64,000 nt of DNA from Bradyrhizobium frederickii (GCF_004570865.1 NZ_SPQS01000011.1:124001-188000); one strand, 5' to 3'; shown: positions 15,976-24,564, counted from the first letter of the stretch. Notes: generated by a model from the sequence alone, not told the origin. A program made the numbers and translations.

Positions 15976-17874
15976 ATGATGATGAGCGCGAGCGGGACCA
16001 TTCGGACCGTCAAATTCTGGCGGGGCACGGCGATCATGCTGTGGCTCGGCTTGATCCTCGCTGCATGCACCCCATCTGGGCCGGCCGGCGCCGAACCTCG
16101 CTATCGCGAGCTGAAGCGCGTGCTGCTGCTGCATTCCTTCGGGCGGGAATTCCGACCCTGGAGCGAATATGCGCGGAGCATCAAGGCCGAGCTCGAACGG
16201 CAATCGCCTTGGCCGCTCGACATCCAGGAGCACACGTTGCTCACGGCACGCTTCAACAATCCAGGTCCCGAAGCGCCCTTCGTCGAATATCTCAGCTCGC
16301 TCTATCAGGGTGCGCTGCCCGATATCGTGGTGAGCATCGGCGCACCTGCCGCGCGGTTCGTGCAGCAATATAGAGGGAAACTGTTTCCCGATACACCGAC
16401 CGTCGTGACCGTGGTCGAGCAGCGGCTGGTGAACCCCGTTGATCTCACCGACCGTGACGTCGTCGTGGCGGTCCGCAACGATTTCGTGGCCGCGTTCAAC
16501 AATATTCTCCAGCTCCTTCCGGATACCAGGACGGTTGCCGTCGTGATCGGTGCCTCGCCGCTGGAGAAGTTCTGGATCGAGGAGGTGAAACGAGAGCTGA
16601 AGCCGCTGGAGGGCCGGATCGACCTCGTTTGGTACTCCGACCTGTCGTTCGACAATATCCTCAAGCGCGCGTCGGCACTTCCACAGCATACTGTGTTGTT
16701 CTGGGGGCTGATGTCGGTGGACGCCGCGGGCATCGTGCACGAAGGCGACATCGCCCTGCAAAGCCTTCATGCCGTCGCGAATGTGCCGATCTTTTCCTAC
16801 CAGGAACCGTTTTTCGGCGGCAGCACGGTCGGAGGTCCGATGCATTCCGTCTCCGAAACGACCTCGAAGACCGTCGACGCCGTGATCAAGATCCTCGGCG
16901 GCGAGAAGCCGGCCAACATCGCCCATCCGCCGATCGGATTTGCTCCGCCGAAATACGATTGGCGGGAGCTGCAGCGCTGGGACATCAGCGAAAGCAATTT
17001 GCCGCCTGGCAGCGAAATCCTGTTCCGCGAGCCGACGCTCTGGGAAAGGTACAGGTGGCAGGTGCTGCTGTTGGCGAGCGTGATCCTGGTGCAGAGCGGC
17101 CTGATCGGTGGCCTCCTGCACGAGCGCAGGCGCCGCCAATGTGCCGAGATCGAATCGCGCCAGCGACTTGCCGAGCTTGCCCACGTCAACCGTTATGCGG
17201 CTGCCGGCGAGCTGACGGCCTCGATCGCGCACGAGCTGAACCAGCCGCTCGGCTCGATCCTCACCAATACCGAAACCGCAGAGCTCATGCTGAAGGGCGC
17301 CTCGCCCAACCTGGAGGAGATCGGCGAGATCCTCGCCGATATCAGGCGCGACGATCAGCGGGCGAGCGAGGTGATCCGCAGGCTGCGCAGCGTTTTGAGG
17401 AAGACGCCGTTCGAGGTCCGGGATATCGAGCTCAACGCGACAGTGCGCGACGCGATTGGGCTTGTCGTTGCCCTCGCCAACGGGCGGAGGATTGCATTGA
17501 CCTACATGCCGGCCCTTTTTGATCTCCACGTCAAGGGCGACCCGGTCCAGCTCCAGCAGGTCATCCTCAATCTGATCATCAATGCGATGGACGCGATCTC
17601 GGATGCGGAAATGGTCAAGCGCGAGGTCAGCGTGAGCACAGTGCGGGCCGGCGCCCACGCCGAGATCAGAGTCGACGACACTGGTCCGGGAATCGCGGCC
17701 TCCGATCTCGCAAAGGTCTTCGATCCGTTCTTCACCACCAAGCCGCAAGGGATAGGTATTGGGCTCGCGATCGCCAGGACGATCATCGAGGCCCATGACG
17801 GCATGATCTCTGCCGCGAACCGATCCTCAGGTGGGGCGCTTTTCACGATCCGGCTCCCGATCATGCGCAGATAG
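15976..17874 (+). CDS. Sensor histidine kinase with ABC-type substrate-binding sensor domain
   Basis: The 632-residue product has a signal/anchor sequence with a Cys (GLILAACTPSG) that may be lipidated or cleaved, then a periplasmic ABC-transporter-substrate-binding-like domain (about 45-335, starting KRVLLLHSFGREFRPW), a transmembrane helix (about 360-380), and a kinase core. The H-box is SIAHELNQPLGSILTN with His419; the N-box is NLIINAMDA; the G1 box is DDTGPGI and G2 is GIGIGLAIA. The domain order matches orphan kinases that sense small solutes in the periplasm. No response regulator is adjacent, though two lie at 1-963. Three consecutive ATGs at 15976-15984 make the exact start uncertain. 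Confidence 0.92.
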   Translation: MMMSASGTIRTVKFWRGTAIMLWLGLILAACTPSGPAGAEPRYRELKRVLLLHSFGREFRPWSEYARSIKAELERQSPWPLDIQEHTLLTARFNNPGPEAPFVEYLSSLYQGALPDIVVSIGAPAARFVQQYRGKLFPDTPTVVTVVEQRLVNPVDLTDRDVVVAVRNDFVAAFNNILQLLPDTRTVAVVIGASPLEKFWIEEVKRELKPLEGRIDLVWYSDLSFDNILKRASALPQHTVLFWGLMSVDAAGIVHEGDIALQSLHAVANVPIFSYQEPFFGGSTVGGPMHSVSETTSKTVDAVIKILGGEKPANIAHPPIGFAPPKYDWRELQRWDISESNLPPGSEILFREPTLWERYRWQVLLLASVILVQSGLIGGLLHERRRRQCAEIESRQRLAELAHVNRYAAAGELTASIAHELNQPLGSILTNTETAELMLKGASPNLEEIGEILADIRRDDQRASEVIRRLRSVLRKTPFEVRDIELNATVRDAIGLVVALANGRRIALTYMPALFDLHVKGDPVQLQQVILNLIINAMDAISDAEMVKREVSVSTVRAGAHAEIRVDDTGPGIAASDLAKVFDPFFTTKPQGIGIGLAIARTIIEAHDGMISAANRSSGGALFTIRLPIMRR

Positions 17875-17918
17875 CTGAAACCATCATCGCGGCACGCCGA
17901 AGGCGTGACGCCATTTCA

Positions 17919-17932
17919 TTGATCTCGATCAA
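17919..17932. promoter_or_regulatory. FNR/FixK-type box
   Basis: TTGATCTCGATCAA is a perfect 5+5 palindrome of the FNR/FixK class, centred 62 bp upstream of the DUF3300 gene start at 17988. Confidence 0.77.
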
Positions 17933-17987
17933 CAAACGTCTGACGGCCAGCCCGATCCTCCCGATCGAACGTGCAATGGAGGGAGTG

Positions 17988-19646
17988 ATGTTTCGCTGCT
18001 GTAAGACTTTTGTGGCGCTTGCATTGGTCGTTGCGGTTCCCGTCGTAGCGACGGCGCAGACCCCAGCGCCGGTGCCGCCGAGCACACAGGCCCAGCCCGC
18101 CACTCCGCCAGCTCCGACCGCAGACCTGTTGAAGCCCGAGCAGCTTGAGGCGTTGGTCGCGCCGATAGCACTCTATCCCGACGAGCTGCTTGCCAACGTG
18201 CTGGCGGCCTCCACCTATCCGCTCGAAGTTGTGCAAGCGGACCGCTGGTTGAAGCAGCACAAGGCCCTGAAGGGCGATGCGCTGAAGACCGAGGTGGACA
18301 AGCAGGCCTGGGACGACAGCGTCAAGGCGCTCAGCAGCACCGCCGACGTCCTGACCATGATGAGCGACCAGCTCGAATGGACCAAGAAGCTCGGTGACGC
18401 CTTCCTCGCGCAGCAGGCGGACGTGATGGATGCGATCCAACGCCTGCGCAACAAGGCCTACGACAACAAGAAGCTGGTCACGACAAAGCAGCAGAAGGTC
18501 AGCGTCCAGTCTCAGGAGGGCAAGCAGGTCGTCGTCATCCAGCAGGCCGATCCCTCGGCGATGTACGTGCCGTATTACGATCCCGCGACGGTCTACGGCG
18601 GCTGGCCCTATGCGGAGTACCCGCCCTATTACTGGGGCTACCCATCCTATATAGGCGCCGGCATGGTGGCGGCCGGCATTGCCTTCGGCACCGCCTGGGC
18701 GATCGGACGCTGGGGCAATTACTGGGGCGGCGGCTGCAACTGGGGTAACCGCAACGTCTACGTCAATCATCGCACCACCAACGTCGGCAACGGCTGGCAG
18801 CACAATCCGGCACATCGTCAGGGCGTGCGCTACAACAACACCAACGTTCAGCAGCGTTTCGGCAACAACAATCTGAAAGCCGGCGCGTCGGATCGAATGG
18901 ATTTCCGAGGCCGTGACGGCAATCAGGTGCTGCGTCCGAGCCAGGGTGCGGGAGATCGCGCGGGTGACCGGGCCGGAGACCGCGCTGGAGACCGCGGCGA
19001 TCGTCCGGGGGCAGGTGATCGCGCCGGTGCGGGTACGCGAGACCGGCCGGGCGGCGGCGATCGAGCCGCTGCGAGTGATCGCGCCAAGGGTGCCGGCAAC
19101 CGGACCAAGGGCGGCGGCGATCGTGCGAAGGCTGCAAATCGCGCCGGTGGCGGTGCGGCCAACCGCGGCGGCGGTGGAAATCGCGGCGGCGCGATGAACG
19201 TCTCGTCCGGCCGCTCCGCGGCTGCGGCGTCGGCGCGTGGACGATCCAGCATGGCGAGCATGCCGCGCGGCGGTGGCGGACCGAGCATGGCCGGCCGTGG
19301 CGGCGGCGGAATGTCGATGGGCGGTGGTGGCGGATTCCGCGGTGGCGGAGGAGGCGGCCGCGGTGGCGGCGGTGGCCGGCGCTCGGACATCGCGCTGAAG
19401 CATGATGTCGTCCTGCTCGGCCATCTCGGTAATGGGCTCGGCTACTATCGCTTCAGCTATATCGGGAGCGAAAAGGCCTATGTCGGCGTCATGGCGCAGG
19501 AGGTCGAACAAGTTGCGCCGAACGCTGTGACGCGCGGCAGCGACGGGTATCTGCGGGTTTATTACGAGAAGCTTGGTCTGAAATTCCGCACTTATCGCGA
19601 CTGGATCGCCGACGGTGAGAGGATTCCTGCGGAGGTGACGCCATGA
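17988..19646 (+). CDS. DUF3300 protein fused to S74-type (endosialidase) chaperone domain
   Basis: The 552-residue secreted protein has a signal peptide ending VATAQ, a DUF3300 region (about 45-240: LEALVAPIALYPDELLANVL, YPLEVVQADRWLKQH, PSAMYVPYYDPATVYGGWPY), a long low-complexity stretch with GDRAGDRAGDR repeats and Gly/Arg runs (about 320-463), and a C-terminal domain beginning RRSDIALKHDVVLLG with GVMAQEVEQVAPNAV and GYLRVYYEKLG. The last part matches the endosialidase-type intramolecular chaperone (peptidase S74), including Ser466 and Lys471 spaced like the self-cleavage pair. GGAGGGAG precedes ATG 17988. Self-cleavage or assembly of a fibre is inferred. It heads an operon with DUF2950. 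Confidence 0.9.
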   Translation: MFRCCKTFVALALVVAVPVVATAQTPAPVPPSTQAQPATPPAPTADLLKPEQLEALVAPIALYPDELLANVLAASTYPLEVVQADRWLKQHKALKGDALKTEVDKQAWDDSVKALSSTADVLTMMSDQLEWTKKLGDAFLAQQADVMDAIQRLRNKAYDNKKLVTTKQQKVSVQSQEGKQVVVIQQADPSAMYVPYYDPATVYGGWPYAEYPPYYWGYPSYIGAGMVAAGIAFGTAWAIGRWGNYWGGGCNWGNRNVYVNHRTTNVGNGWQHNPAHRQGVRYNNTNVQQRFGNNNLKAGASDRMDFRGRDGNQVLRPSQGAGDRAGDRAGDRAGDRGDRPGAGDRAGAGTRDRPGGGDRAAASDRAKGAGNRTKGGGDRAKAANRAGGGAANRGGGGNRGGAMNVSSGRSAAAASARGRSSMASMPRGGGGPSMAGRGGGGMSMGGGGGFRGGGGGGRGGGGGRRSDIALKHDVVLLGHLGNGLGYYRFSYIGSEKAYVGVMAQEVEQVAPNAVTRGSDGYLRVYYEKLGLKFRTYRDWIADGERIPAEVTP

Positions 19647-20560
19647 CAGGTCTGACATCGTTTCGTCGCGCCTTGTTGCCGGGCGTCATGGCCCTGGCGC
19701 TGCTTGGCTCCGCATCACAGGCACAGCAATCCTACAAGACACCGGAGGACGCAGCTACGGCACTTGCAGCCGCGGTCAAGAGCGGACCGCGCGATATACT
19801 GAAGGTGCTCGGCAAGGCAGCCGAGGACATCGTCTTCTCCGGCGATGAGGTTGCCGACGACGACATACGCCAGCGCTTCGTGTCGATGTATGATGCCAAG
19901 CACGGCATCAAGGCCGAGGGCAATAAGACCGCGACCCTGATACTGGGGCAGGACGATTTCCCGTTCCCGATTCCGCTGGTCAACACCAAGACCGGCTGGG
20001 AGTTCGACACCGACGAGGGACGCATCGAGGTGCTTCGCCGCCGCATCGGCCGCAACGAGCTCGACGCGATCCAGACCGCGCTCGCTCTTGTCGATGCCCA
20101 GAACGAGTATGCCGACAAGGACCGGGGCGAGGGCGCCGGCGTCTACGCGCAGCGCATCGTCTCTTCACCCGGCAAAAAGGACGGCCTGTTCTGGCGCGAC
20201 GACAGCGATCCGAGCCCGCTCGGCGCGCTCGTGGCCGAGGCTTCGAAGGAGGGCTATCGCGCCGGCGATGCCGGTCCTGCACCGTATCATGGCTACTACT
20301 TCCACATCTTGAAGGGACAAGGCCCTGACGCGCCTGGCGGCGCGCTCAATTATGTCGTCAAAGGCAAGATGATCGGCGGTTTCGCGTTGATTGCGTGGCC
20401 TGCGGAATACGGCAATTCCGGCGTGAAGACCTTCCTGGTCAACCATGCCGGCACCGTCTACGAGAAGGATCTCGGCAGCCGCACCGATTCCGTCGCCTCG
20501 CGTACCACGCTGTTCAATCCCGATCAGACCTGGAAAAAGGTCGATGCGGCAAAACCTTGA
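19643..20560 (+). CDS. DUF2950 secreted protein
   Basis: The 305-residue product has a signal peptide ending SQAQQ and the DUF2950 pattern: YKTPEDAATALAAAVKSG, a central ELDAIQTALALVDAQNEYAD, GVYAQRIVSSPGKKDGLFW, and YHGYYFHILKGQGPDAPGGA followed by GGFALIAWPAEYGNSGVKTF. DUF2950 genes commonly accompany DUF3300 genes; the function of the pair is unknown. The ATG overlaps the upstream stop (ATGA), so translation is coupled to the DUF3300-S74 gene. Confidence 0.92.
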   Translation: MTGLTSFRRALLPGVMALALLGSASQAQQSYKTPEDAATALAAAVKSGPRDILKVLGKAAEDIVFSGDEVADDDIRQRFVSMYDAKHGIKAEGNKTATLILGQDDFPFPIPLVNTKTGWEFDTDEGRIEVLRRRIGRNELDAIQTALALVDAQNEYADKDRGEGAGVYAQRIVSSPGKKDGLFWRDDSDPSPLGALVAEASKEGYRAGDAGPAPYHGYYFHILKGQGPDAPGGALNYVVKGKMIGGFALIAWPAEYGNSGVKTFLVNHAGTVYEKDLGSRTDSVASRTTLFNPDQTWKKVDAAKP

Positions 20561-21011
20561 ACGGCGAATGATGCTGCGAGGGCGCGCATCTTGCCTTGCC
20601 GTCTTCGTGCTGGCGCTCGCCCTTGTCGCGCCGTGCACGGAATCCTTGGCGCAGGCCGCCGGTCACGTCCACGCCAGGATCGTCAAAGCCGGCCTCCTGA
20701 TCGGCGGCGGTGCAGGTAGCGGCGTGCTGACCTATCGCGGCAAGACCTATCCGTTCAAAATCACCGGCATGAGCGTCGGCATCACCGCCGGAGCCACCAT
20801 TGGCCGACTCGACGGCTGGGCCTCAGGCATCCGCGACGTCAGCGATTTCGCCGGCACCTACAGCTCTGTCGGCGGCGGCTTTGCCCTCGTCGGCGGCGCC
20901 AACGGCGTCCAGCTGCGCAACGAGAAGGGCGTGAACATGGTTCTGCGGGGACCCAAGGCGGGCCTCGAACTCGCGGCCAACATCAGCGCGATCACGATAA
21001 GCCTCAAATGA
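20544..21011 (+). CDS. Small secreted glycine-rich beta protein, paralogue B
   Basis: The product of about 155 residues has a signal peptide (CLAVFVLALALVAPC...SLAQA). The mature part repeats the blocks of the gene at 10690: KAGLLIGGGAGSGVLTYRGK, TYPFKITGMSVGITAGA and VQLRNEKGVNMVLRGPKAGL. ATG 20544 is preceded by AAAAAGG and overlaps the DUF2950 stop by 17 bp; ATG 20568 is the alternative. It is the last gene of the DUF3300 operon, so each paralogue closes an FNR-box operon. Function is unknown; a small beta-rich periplasmic or outer-membrane-associated protein is likely. Confidence 0.82.
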   Translation: MRQNLERRMMLRGRASCLAVFVLALALVAPCTESLAQAAGHVHARIVKAGLLIGGGAGSGVLTYRGKTYPFKITGMSVGITAGATIGRLDGWASGIRDVSDFAGTYSSVGGGFALVGGANGVQLRNEKGVNMVLRGPKAGLELAANISAITISLK

Positions 21012-21040
21012 GATGCACGGAGATATGGGTTGAGGAAGGG

Positions 21041-21058
21041 GCCGCCAACTGAGGCGGC
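21041..21058 (+). terminator. Probable terminator of the DUF3300 operon
   Basis: GCCGCC at 21041-21046 pairs with GGCGGC at 21053-21058 around the loop AACTGA, followed by TTCTTAT. The stem is short and the T-run is imperfect. Confidence 0.5.
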
Positions 21059-21072
21059 TTCTTATGGGGGAG

Positions 21073-21162
21073 TTAGTAAAGAGCTACGAATGCAGCCATG
21101 CCGAAGGCCATGACGCAGGCGGCGGCTAGAGACCACAGTGTTATGGCGATCTCCCTTGGCAT
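21073..21162 (-). CDS. Possible 29-residue membrane miniprotein
   Basis: A short minus-strand frame encodes MPREIAITLWSLAAACVMAF followed by GMAAFVALY and a TAA stop, a single hydrophobic helix with charged N-terminus. It occupies the otherwise empty 370-bp gap between the DUF3300 operon and the MBL gene. The ribosome site is weak, so the evidence is the protein-like composition only. The remaining gap (21163-21381) shows nothing. Confidence 0.3.
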   Translation of the reverse strand: MPREIAITLWSLAAACVMAFGMAAFVALY

Positions 21163-21381
21163 GAATCATCAACACCCTGGGATGCGCATAGTTCCTAGTA
21201 TCAGGGTCACCTTAGTGCCCTCCGATGCGTCGCGTCAGGCCTCCAGCTGTTGTAAGCGCTGATCGCGCGTTGGGTGGCGTAGATCGAGGAAAGCGTGGGC
21301 CGACCTCCGTGGGAACCGTTAATCGGAGCGCGAGCTCAACGACCTGAGCGCGCGCTCCCGTCCGGCCTGGTTCGATAGCGA

Positions 21382-22293
21382 TCAGTAATCCCAGAAAACC
21401 GGTACCCAGCGGAAAGCATCCCCAACTGCCGCGACATGACCGACCGATGGGAACGGCATGTGCGTGGCCACCAGCAGCTCGCCGCTCTGCGCGAGCTCCC
21501 GCAACAGCCGGACGCGAACGCGCGCCGCTTCCTCCGGGTCGTGCTCGAAGCCGTTGTGCCATTCGGGTTGATCGAACCCGACCGCAAACACGGCATCGCC
21601 GGCAAATGTCAGCGCCTTACCGCCGGACGCCACGCGGACCACGCTATGTCCAGGCGTGTGACCGCCGGTGCGGCGTACGACGACACCAGGTGCAACCTCA
21701 TGCTGCTCGTCAAACTTCCGGATCTGACTGCCGTACAACTTCACGAACTGCTTGGCGGCGGCCCGAAGCGCATCCGGGAAGCCTTGCGGCATGTTGGTAT
21801 GGGTGAAATCCGGAGACTCCCAGAACTTGACCTCGGCGGCGGCGACGTGGATCCGCAGATCCTTGCGCAGCCGCTCCTTTACGCCGTCGACCAACAGCCC
21901 GCCGACGTGATCCATGTGCATGTGGGTGAGTACCAGGTCGGTCACGGAGGTCAGATTGATGCCGGCGGCCTCCAGCCGCTTTATCAATTGTCCTGCGCGC
22001 GGCAGGTGCAGGTCCGGGTCGGACCCCAGTCCAGCGTCGATGAGGATCGTTTTGTCGCCGCTGCGAACCATCACGGCGTTCAGGGCCCAGTCGAAGGCAT
22101 CCTGAGGCAGGAACATGCCGTTAAGCCAGGCGGCCCGTAGGGCCGGGTCTGCGTTGTGCGCCAGCATGGTGGTCGGGAGCGGCAGCACGCCGTCGCTGAC
22201 CACCAGCACGTCGATGTCGCCGATGCGCACCGCGTAGCGCGACGGCACGAGCTCTTCGGGTTTCGCGGCAATGGAAGCGTTGTGCAGATTCAT
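21382..22293 (-). CDS. MBL-fold metallohydrolase
   Basis: The 303-residue product has the metallo-beta-lactamase zinc motif THMHMDHVGG (His124, His126, Asp128, His129), a GGHTPGHS His, an AGDAVFAVGFD Asp and a late THMPFP His. It resembles quorum-quenching-lactonase-like and methyl-parathion-hydrolase-like secreted MBL enzymes, though no strong signal peptide is seen. The ATG at 22293 follows GGAGACC. It is the last of three co-directional enzyme genes (23575-24564, 22325-23530, this one); the substrate is unknown. Confidence 0.92.
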   Translation of the reverse strand: MNLHNASIAAKPEELVPSRYAVRIGDIDVLVVSDGVLPLPTTMLAHNADPALRAAWLNGMFLPQDAFDWALNAVMVRSGDKTILIDAGLGSDPDLHLPRAGQLIKRLEAAGINLTSVTDLVLTHMHMDHVGGLLVDGVKERLRKDLRIHVAAAEVKFWESPDFTHTNMPQGFPDALRAAAKQFVKLYGSQIRKFDEQHEVAPGVVVRRTGGHTPGHSVVRVASGGKALTFAGDAVFAVGFDQPEWHNGFEHDPEEAARVRVRLLRELAQSGELLVATHMPFPSVGHVAAVGDAFRWVPVFWDY

Positions 22294-22324
22294 GTTGGTC
22301 TCCTTTTCAAGGTTGGGGGAGTTG

Positions 22325-23530
22325 CTAGAGCGCGGTGACGCGCTCGGGATCGGCGGAGGCGAGCGCTGCGGCACGCTCGGCCTTCGGCGGATAGATCCAG
22401 ACCGTATTGATCTCCCGCTTGGTCTTCTTGGCGCTGTCGCCGACCATCACGACCGTGCGCTCCCAGCCGCGGGTGAACAGCGCGCCGGCTTCGCCGAGGT
22501 CGAGGCAGGTGACGTAGGCTTTCTGGTGATAGGGTCTGGTCGGAACGCCCAGCAGCTCGGCGGCGGCATTGTTGCCGGCGAAGGCGCCCATCCGGGTCGC
22601 GTGCTGACATGACATCAGCGCGTAATTGCCGACATCGTCACATGCGGCCCGTGCGGCATCGCCAGTGGCGAAGACACCGCTCACCGATGGGACGCGAAGA
22701 TCACGGTCGACGAGCAGTCGGCCAAACTGGTCGCGTTCAGCCGGAATCTGTGCAGTCAACGGAGCCGCGCGCATGCCGGCGGCCCAGATCGCCGTTTCGC
22801 ATTCGATCCGTTCACCGCTGGAAAGCGATACTCCGGACCTGTCGAGGGAGGCCACTCCGACACCGAGCCTGGTCTCGATGCCGAGCTTGCGCAGTGCCTC
22901 CTCGACGATCGGCCGGGAGCCTGCGCCCATATCCGGGGCGATCGTCTCATTGCGGTCGACTATGACCACGCGCAGCCGGGCGTCCTTGCCGAGAATTTTG
23001 TGCAGGCGCGACGGCATTTCGGTTGCCGCCTCGATGCCGGTGAATCCGCCCCCTGCGACGACAACGGTGTTGCGTGCCTGCGAAGCAGGGCGGTTCGACA
23101 GTCCGTGCAGGTGACGATCGAGCGCGATGGCATCATCGAGTTGGTCGACGCTGAAGCCGTGCTCGGCAAGGCCGGGAACGTTCGGGCGAAACAGCCGGCT
23201 GCCGGTGGCGACCACCAGCCGGTCGTAAGACAGCTTCTTCCGAGTGCCTTGCGCGGCGGCGACCTCCACGACCTTGGACTTGGTATCGATCGCCTCGGCA
23301 TGGCCGCGGACATAGACGACGTCGATCGCCTTGAAGACGTCTTGCAGCGGTGCGGTCAGGGTCTCGGGTTTCGGTTCGTAGAGTCGCGGGCGAACCACGA
23401 GCGTCGGCTCGGGCGCGACGAGCGCGATCTCGAGCTTGTCGGACGAAACGCCGTGGATATCGCGCAGGCGAGCGGCTGAAAGGGCGGCATACATGCCGGC
23501 GAAGCCGGCGCCAATGATGACGATGCGCAT
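22325..23530 (-). CDS. FAD-dependent pyridine nucleotide oxidoreductase (NDH-2-like)
   Basis: The 401-residue product has an N-terminal FAD dinucleotide fold (IIGAGFAGMYAAL), the ATG box VVATGSRLFRP, a second nucleotide fold (VVAGGGFTGIEAATEM) for NAD(P)H, and the FAD-binding GVFATGDAARA segment. The order and length match type II NADH dehydrogenase-like or carotenoid/quinone oxidoreductase-like members. No C-terminal membrane anchor is evident. ATG 23530 follows AAGGACC; the upstream in-frame region is not coding in character. It lies 31 bp before the MBL gene and 44 bp after the hydrolase, forming one operon. Confidence 0.9.
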   Translation of the reverse strand: MRIVIIGAGFAGMYAALSAARLRDIHGVSSDKLEIALVAPEPTLVVRPRLYEPKPETLTAPLQDVFKAIDVVYVRGHAEAIDTKSKVVEVAAAQGTRKKLSYDRLVVATGSRLFRPNVPGLAEHGFSVDQLDDAIALDRHLHGLSNRPASQARNTVVVAGGGFTGIEAATEMPSRLHKILGKDARLRVVIVDRNETIAPDMGAGSRPIVEEALRKLGIETRLGVGVASLDRSGVSLSSGERIECETAIWAAGMRAAPLTAQIPAERDQFGRLLVDRDLRVPSVSGVFATGDAARAACDDVGNYALMSCQHATRMGAFAGNNAAAELLGVPTRPYHQKAYVTCLDLGEAGALFTRGWERTVVMVGDSAKKTKREINTVWIYPPKAERAAALASADPERVTAL

Positions 23531-23574
23531 GTTGACTGGTCCTTGATTGATGCGATTTGCGAAAGAGGGCGGAG

Positions 23575-24564
23575 CTACGCCGTTACGAACCTGAGCAGGT
23601 CGGCATTGACGATGTCCGGATGGGTCGTGCAGACGCCGTGCGGCAGCAGATCGTAGATCTTCAATGTGCTGTGCTTCAGAAGCCGAACCGACAACAGCGC
23701 GGAGTCGGCGACGGGAACGATCTGGTCGTCGCTGCCGTGCAGGACGAGCGTTGGCACCGCGATGCTTTTCAGGTCTTCGCTGAAGTCGGTCTCGGAGAAG
23801 GCCTTGATGCCGTCGTAATGGGCCTTGGCGCTGCCCATCATGCCTTGACGCCACCAGTTCCAGATCGTCGCCTGCGAAGGCTCGGCGCCCGGACGATTGT
23901 AACCGTAGAAGGGACCGCTCGCGAAATCGAAATAGAACTGCGGCCTATTGGCAGCGAGCTGCCGGCGCAAGCCGTCGAAGACCTCAAGGGGCAACCCACC
24001 GGGATTGGACTCGGTCTTGAGCATCAGTGGTGGCACGGCGCCGATGAGCACCAGCTTGGCCACGCGATCCCGGCCATGACGCGCGACGTAGCGCGTTGCC
24101 TCGCCCCCGCCTGTCGAGTGGCCGATGTGGATGGCATTGCGAAGACCGAGTTGCTCGACGAGGGCTGCCACGTCGGCCGCATAGTGATCCATGTCGTGCC
24201 CGTCGCCGACCGGGCTCGAGCGGCCGTGGCCACGGCGATCATGGGCGATCACGCGAAAGCCCTTGCCGAGAAAGAAGAGCATCTGGGCATCCCAGTCGTC
24301 GGCGCTGAGCGGCCAACCGTGATGGAAGACGACCGGCTGCGCGGACTTCGGTCCCCAGTCCTTGTAGAAGATCTGGACGCCGTCGTTCGTGGTGACGAAG
24401 GCTGCACCGTCGCTCCTGCCGATCGAGAGGGCGGCACTCTCGGCGTCGCGGCCTATTGCCGAGGTGGAGCGGACGGTCAACGACGCCGTGTACAGAAGCG
24501 TCGTTGCGAGGATGTTTCGGCGCGAGGTGCTCGCGAGCCGACTGACGGATGTTATCGAAGGCAT
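23575..24564 (-). CDS. Exported haloperoxidase-like alpha/beta hydrolase
   Basis: The 329-residue product has an N-terminal twin-Arg-like leader (STSRRNILATTLLYTAS) and an alpha/beta hydrolase domain of the non-heme chloroperoxidase group: VVFHHGWPLSADDWDAQMLF, AHDRRGHGRSS, nucleophile elbow GHSTGGGEATRYVARHG with Ser150, GSDDQIVP with the catalytic Asp, and a C-terminal HGVCTTHPD His. Despite the historical name, such proteins act mostly as esterases or perhydrolases. A cytoplasmic relative without the leader lies at 40920-41735. GGAG precedes the ATG. Confidence 0.9.
   Translation of the reverse strand: MPSITSVSRLASTSRRNILATTLLYTASLTVRSTSAIGRDAESAALSIGRSDGAAFVTTNDGVQIFYKDWGPKSAQPVVFHHGWPLSADDWDAQMLFFLGKGFRVIAHDRRGHGRSSPVGDGHDMDHYAADVAALVEQLGLRNAIHIGHSTGGGEATRYVARHGRDRVAKLVLIGAVPPLMLKTESNPGGLPLEVFDGLRRQLAANRPQFYFDFASGPFYGYNRPGAEPSQATIWNWWRQGMMGSAKAHYDGIKAFSETDFSEDLKSIAVPTLVLHGSDDQIVPVADSALLSVRLLKHSTLKIYDLLPHGVCTTHPDIVNADLLRFVTA

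Noticed and set aside
15895..17796. A 633-residue open frame on the minus strand across the sensor kinase
   Set aside because: The plus strand encodes a complete kinase with H, N and G boxes; the antisense frame has no recognisable domain.
18950..19020. Short regular DNA repeats considered as a CRISPR or structural array
   Set aside because: They encode in-frame GDRA repeats of the DUF3300 protein and have no spacer pattern.
17916..19658. A 580-residue minus-strand frame opposite the DUF3300 gene
   Set aside because: It is an Ala/Arg-repeat translation of the opposite strand of a low-complexity region, without a domain or ribosome site.
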